Source: Lentzea albida (GTDB taxonomy: Bacteria; Actinomycetota; Actinomycetes; Mycobacteriales; Pseudonocardiaceae). Taken from it: 64,000 bases of DNA. Positions 62,101 through 64,000 of this stretch are shown piece after piece. Position numbers and translations under genes: made by a program. How positions within the stretch are numbered: position 1 is the first letter of the stretch; each line of letters opens with the position of its first letter. Under the pieces are notes generated by a model. It did not search any database. It was not told the DNA's origin and worked only from the letters and a program-made list of their open reading frames with translations. The stretch lies in the NCBI RefSeq assembly GCF_900111005.1, contig NZ_FOFV01000009.1, positions 186,001 to 250,000 of the forward strand, in the 5' to 3' direction.

Positions 62101-62265
62101 AGCTCGCTGCCGCAGCAGGCCCTCAACGCGTTCGACGACCAGTGCGCTCCGGCCAACCCCAGGCAGCCGGTGCTGGCCGACATGGAGGAGCTGATGCGCA
62201 CCGCTTACGCCAACGGGGCGGTGGACCTGGAAGACGTGCGCGCCGCGGCCCACGGCGGTCGCTGA
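56140..62265 (+). CDS. Multidomain protein: hotdog/MaoC - SDR - FkbH - ACP - AdhE (ALDH + Fe-ADH)
   Basis: A 2041-residue fusion. Residues 1-255 are MaoC-like hotdog sequence (DLNPLH; Asp20 and His25). Residues 265-490 are an SDR (TGGSRGFG at 271, Tyr415/Lys419). Residues 515-1060 are FkbH-type: an N-terminal TFTTDPLAEPL domain, the HAD motif DCDNT with Asp701/Asp703, and the C-terminal MTQRTNQFNFST. Residues 1075-1150 are an acyl carrier protein (pantetheine Ser1117 in ELGASSL). Residues 1165-2041 are a complete AdhE: acylating aldehyde dehydrogenase (Cys1411 in NGMTCAAEQ), then iron alcohol dehydrogenase (GGGSSLDAGK, DALTHATEAY, HAMSHTLG). FkbH proteins load glyceryl from 1,3-bisphosphoglycerate onto a carrier, and AdhE reduces acyl thioesters to alcohols. 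GTG 56140 has ACGGAG upstream. Confidence 0.9.
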   Translation: MFAVHVNPDDLGRFAGSSGDLNPLHLDAAYASRSGFGAEVAQGALTVLHAVAGLPSQDAAAVRRVRARFHAAVYPAQSYSLDVARAGNGGVRLEVSDGGQPVATVDLELDGTGSAEVGAVRVGSGERRQQAADRVPAELQVGQTIPVSYRSDPGDFTSLLDRIGSGVREEVARLLGWASYLAGMEVPGRQSLISSLTVELDPAATGDGSVQVTAVDERRDMVRFGGALPGLGRVELAVVARAVPAEPNAHVLAAALAGQDVDLEGKVAVVTGGSRGFGAAFAAALVLRGAHVYVTHRRDPGFPPDLLAGLGAAAERLHAVRSDAADRGGCARLRDHVLAQEGRLDLVVLNAFPSFQPLLPGPDTADRAAEYVTSAVTAVSAPLAALAEPLSTAGGRIVLVSSDVVAGAARTWQHYVDAKRRCEELLRTTVSGHPGLGGLVLRPPRMDTGFSPTVRGVVDGLAVEAVAAAAVAGLGRMSAGRVEVLESFAPAPATEPPMADVAVLATAHSSETPAADVAVLAVAATFTTDPLAEPLAAWCRDLGLGLRPVLAPFGQVFQELLDPTSTLGSARSGCAVVLVRFDDWPAEETERTLRELAEAVRSFAGRARVPLLLRICPSPSAPGADPRQQRLFADLGDTSGVHLLGAEDWHGGTDPGDVHDEARYRIARLAYTPAGYDALATGIARSVHALLARPFKVLVLDCDNTLWAGVAGEDGPEGVQLTGGHRHVQEWAVALRERGVLLALASKNDPETVDAVFRARPEFPLRLDHVAARAIGWDPKPVGLARLAAELNLGLDSFVFLDDNPVEVGQVRAACPGVLALTVPADEEDIKPFLQRVWAFDRLVVTEEDRGRAAAYDANRDRGELRRSSLTFADFIAGLDLVVDIAPATEADLRRVAQMTQRTNQFNFSTVRRQENELRALLAEPGVRCQVVRATDRFGDHGVVGAVISRQDTDELVVDTFLLSCRVLGRGVEHQVLASLGSGTSAKIRLPYVPTAKNEPARRFLDSVAGGAPAAGGTDYLLTAEQAAEVRFDPESAVLADDAPETSAVAVVDAGPRLSTLAALAENPAGAREPGEAAGAEQQDALAIVVDALTDVLALPQGALTADSALAELGASSLALVEAAVALQAHFGVLELEVFYEHRTVGDLAASLGPVVHRPQPSAAAPAESVEALVDGLVRGARQALEAFHALGQEQVDHIVAKAARAAAANHLDLAVLAVAETERGVVEDKAVKNLFAAEHVTNSMTGLRTAGEVRRDELTGLVEIAEPVGVVCAITPVTNPTSTVVFKALIALKTRNPIIFAFHHLAPRCGAEAARIVRDAAVAAGAPAHCVQWVETPRRAVTQALMNHDGVSLVLATGGNDVVRAAHSAGKPAIGVGAGNVPAFIAADADLARAAHDVVLSKSFDNGMTCAAEQTLLIDTGVWDQAVDSLRTRHAHVLTAQEKRALEDFLFGPDARRDGKVSVNPAASGRSAHWIAGRAGFSVPEHTTLLLAEVGDIGPDEPLTREKPCPVVALLRVTGAEEGIRRAAEVVEFHGRGHTAVVHTADERLAERFGNGVKAVRVVWNSPAAQGGIGDLYNAFLPSMTLGCGSYGGNSVSGNVTAANLLNIRRIARRNNNIQWFKVPPKIYFEPNSIRYLGEMAGVHRVSIVTGRTVAKLGYADKVRSVLAARSEPVAVQLIDFVEPEPSLQTVQRGAEMMREFQPDTIVAIGGGSSLDAGKLMWLWYEHPEVDFAEARGRFADIRKRLYRFPEPERAKLVCVPTTSGSGSEVTPFAVVTDRETGRKYPLADYALTPSVAIVDPVLVRSLPAGLAADSGFDALTHATEAYVSVYSNDFTDGLCLQAIKLIFENLEDSVLLGAEKAQEAMHNAATIAGMAFGSAFLGIVHAMSHTLGATFGLAHGRTNALLLPHVIRYNGQPPSKLTGWPKYENYQAPQRFQHIARTLGLPAATPEEGVRSYAAAIERLRAAVGLPASFAEAGVPEAAFLSSLPQQALNAFDDQCAPANPRQPVLADMEELMRTAYANGAVDLEDVRAAAHGGR

Positions 62266-62267
62266 GC

Positions 62268-62305
62268 GATCCCGGTGGGTCCGCCCGTGCGGACCCACCG
62301 GGATC
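62268..62305 (+). terminator. Strong terminator after the fusion gene
   Basis: A perfect 17-bp stem (GATCCCGGTGGGTCCGC 62268-62284 with its complement 62289-62305) and 4-nt loop, 3 nt after the stop codon. A second hairpin follows (CGAGACGT 62315-62322 with ACGTCTCG 62336-62343). Confidence 0.9.
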
Positions 62306-62343
62306 GTCGTGTTCCGAGACGTAACTCGTGTGGTCACGTCTCG

Positions 62344-63166
62344 TTTGGGTTGTCCGCGACGTGATCGCTGAGGCAGACACGGGGGTCTAGGCGGGCAGTG
62401 CGGAATCGGGCGCGCTCCTGCCCGTCGTGCCCAAGCCGCGCGGCGAGCCCGTGTTCCGCACACGGTGTCCCGGCGCGCTCGGCACCGCTCCCGCGGTGAC
62501 GGCGGCCGTCACCGCGGAGATCACCGGGGGTGTGGCGACCGGACCGCTGCGGAATTCGGGTTCCGCCGACCTGGCGGGCAACGTCACCGCTGGTCACGAC
62601 ATCAATGAGCAGCGAACCGCACGCTCCGGGTCACACCGCTCGCACAGGATCACCGGCTGCGGTGGACCGCCTCGCGACCGGATGGTGTGGACACCCTCGA
62701 CGGCACCTCGCGCACGAGCGTTCCAGCACCGCACTTCCACTGCCGAAGTCCGGGAACCACGGCCTGTTCGCCGCCGATGTGGACGCGACGGCGACTGGCG
62801 CGGCTGTCGTACTGTTCGCCCCGAAGCGCTGGCGGACGTCGAGGCAGCGGAGGCGACATGCTAGAGGAACCCGAGGGCCGGCTGTGGCCGGTGGACCCCG
62901 CATCCACCACGCGGGCCGAGCCGGGAGGAGCGGCCGACATCCCGGTCGCGCACTCGCACGAGCAGCGGCTCGACACGGCGCCGACCCGGGTCAGCAGCGG
63001 GTTGACGTCGACTGAGCACTGCCGCAAACTCCGTGCTAATTCGAATTTGCACGCGGTCATGGCCGAGGGGTCCACCCTGCGCGACATGACGCCGCAGCAG
63101 GCCTGAGCCAGGCTGTGGCGTCGCTGGTGCTCACCAACCGGACCGACTCACGACGGAGCTCCGCAG
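62344..63166. other. Gap before the LuxR-type regulator, no supported gene
   Basis: About 820 nt. Several overlapping frames are open on both strands, but none gives a recognisable domain or a convincing ribosome site. The plus-strand sequence from 62858 (MLEEPEGRLWPV, ending RDMTPQQA at 63103) looks the most protein-like and could be a small gene or a degraded tail. I cannot support it as functional. Confidence 0.4.
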
Positions 63167-64000
63167 ATGGCTCAGCAGCGCAACGAACCACATAGGACTT
63201 CCTCTGACGCGCCCCTGCCGGTCCACCGGGGCAAGGAGCTCGGCCGGTTGCTCAGCGCGCTCACCGCGGCGGAGACGAGCAGGCCGGCGGTGGTGCTGTT
63301 GGAGGGCACCACCGGCGTCGGCAGGACGACGTTGCTGGGCGAGGTGGCGGACGCCGCCAGGGCACGCGGGTTCCAGGTGGCCGGTGCCGTGACGTCCACT
63401 CTGGACAGTTTCATGTCGTTCTCCGTCGTCCGGCAGCTGTTCGAGAACCTCACCGCGGGTCCGGGGGCCGGCGCCCTGGAGTCGATCATCGGTGTGCGCG
63501 GTCGGCCGGGAGCGGACCACCGCACCGCGGCGGGCTTCGACGAACTGGCGACCCACCAGACCTACGACGACCTCTACCGGCTCGTGAGCGGCCTCGCCGA
63601 CCGCGGACCGGTCTGCTTCGTCGTCGACGACCTGCAGTGGGCCGACGTCTCGTCGCTGCAATGGCTCAACTACCTAATGCGGCGGGCGACCAAGCTGCCG
63701 CTCGCCGTCCTGCTCAGCTGCACGACCGGGGTGTACCCAGCGGACCCGCTCCAGGTCGCGGAGGTGCAGATCTACGCCGCTCGCGTGCGGATCGGCGGCC
63801 TCACCGCGGAGGAGGTGTCGCAGTTCGCCGAGCCGGTGCTCGGCAGCCGGCCCGAACCTGAGACCGTCAAAGCCCTTCACACGGCCACGGGTGGGAACCC
63901 GCTGCTCCTCCGCTCCCTGCTGTCGACGACCGGGGAGTTCTCCGTGCAGGAGATCCCGTCCTCGTACGGGGTGGAGGAGCTGGGCGAGTCGGTGCTCGCG
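63167..64000 (+). CDS. LuxR-family ATPase regulator (LAL-like), partial (C-terminus beyond right edge)
   Basis: The first 278 residues of a large regulator. The Walker A region reads EGTTGVGRTTLL (residues 46-57), with Arg53 where Lys is expected; Walker B is VCFVVDDLQWADVSSLQWL, and LTAEEVSQFAEPVLG then TGGNPLLLRSLL follow. This is the layout of LAL/MalT-type pathway-specific activators in actinomycetes, which end in a LuxR helix-turn-helix. ATG 63167 has GGAG 8 nt upstream. It stands at the end of the accessory region and may control it. Confidence 0.8.
   Translation, partial: MAQQRNEPHRTSSDAPLPVHRGKELGRLLSALTAAETSRPAVVLLEGTTGVGRTTLLGEVADAARARGFQVAGAVTSTLDSFMSFSVVRQLFENLTAGPGAGALESIIGVRGRPGADHRTAAGFDELATHQTYDDLYRLVSGLADRGPVCFVVDDLQWADVSSLQWLNYLMRRATKLPLAVLLSCTTGVYPADPLQVAEVQIYAARVRIGGLTAEEVSQFAEPVLGSRPEPETVKALHTATGGNPLLLRSLLSTTGEFSVQEIPSSYGVEELGESVLA

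Noticed and set aside
62427..63106. Possible small genes before the LuxR regulator
   Set aside because: Competing open frames, no convincing ribosome site or domain.
1..64000. CRISPR arrays, rRNA operons, complete tRNAs or known riboswitches
   Set aside because: No regularly spaced repeats, rRNA segments, full tRNA folds or recognisable riboswitch cores were seen.

Overview
This 64 kb window is high-GC actinomycete DNA with dense gene packing, many GTG/TTG starts, ATGA/GTGA stop-start overlaps and TetR/IclR/GntR/LuxR regulators. An IniB-like protein beside an IniR-like ATPase regulator, a YtrA-type GntR/ABC locus and large specialised-metabolism loci suggest the Pseudonocardiaceae (Lentzea/Saccharothrix/Amycolatopsis type). 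The family assignment is an inference; no rRNA or complete tRNA is present to confirm it.

1-7.8 kb holds general functions: an IniR-like regulator (cut by the left edge) divergent from iniB, a Bcp peroxiredoxin behind a long hairpin, an alpha/beta hydrolase plus metallo-beta-lactamase-fold pair behind a perfect palindrome, and a four-gene minus-strand ABC operon (ATPase, permease, YtrA-type GntR, second ATPase) with its own palindromic operator.

7.8-22.4 kb is an aromatic-catabolic island. One minus-strand operon encodes an extradiol dioxygenase, a three-component Rieske ring-hydroxylating dioxygenase (alpha, beta, ferredoxin, reductase), a meta-cleavage-product hydrolase and a cis-dihydrodiol dehydrogenase, i.e. 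a biphenyl/phenylpropionate-type upper pathway under an IclR regulator. It is bordered by two different amidases and two MFS transporters, a TetR gene, and a short fumarylacetoacetate-hydrolase-like protein that has lost two metal ligands. The rest of the lower pathway is not in the window.

22.5-28.2 kb: an orphan N-acetylglutaminylglutamine-type amidotransferase, a phosphotransferase, then a worn mobile-element boundary. The boundary holds two tRNA-derived repeats, one of which is the 3' part of tRNA-Pro(GGG) starting exactly at the anticodon loop, plus a frameshifted IS3-type transposase and an acetyltransferase. Everything to the right may sit on an old tRNA-Pro-integrated element.

28.2-49 kb is accessory biosynthetic DNA. 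It starts with a rare bacterial GRAS-domain protein downstream of E1alpha/E1beta/E2 of a 2-oxoacid dehydrogenase. A plus-strand run follows: isoprenoid-synthase-like protein, MFS exporter, HsaA-like flavin monooxygenase, TDO-superfamily heme enzyme, PLP decarboxylase. Next are two broken genes (AMP-ligase, SDR), then a tightly spaced set: heme-oxygenase-like diiron oxidase, 2OG-Fe oxygenase, DapF-like protein with both catalytic Cys replaced by Ser, molybdopterin oxidoreductase, second PLP decarboxylase and an acetyltransferase.

49-62.3 kb is the most unusual part. A minus-strand operon encodes a GDP-mannose-3,5-epimerase-like enzyme, an aldonolactone oxidase, a sugar isomerase, a mutarotase, an aldose dehydrogenase and a GadB-like decarboxylase; divergent from it is a Nudix hydrolase whose altered box matches GDP-mannose hydrolases. 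Together they resemble the plant/yeast route from GDP-sugar to ascorbate or erythroascorbate. Beside them lies a 2041-residue protein fusing MaoC-like hotdog, SDR, FkbH-type glyceryl loader, acyl carrier protein and a complete AdhE-type aldehyde/alcohol dehydrogenase. The proposal is a C3 unit loaded on carrier protein, modified and reductively released next to an ascorbate-like sugar-lactone pathway. A strong terminator closes this gene, and a large LuxR-type regulator runs off the right edge.
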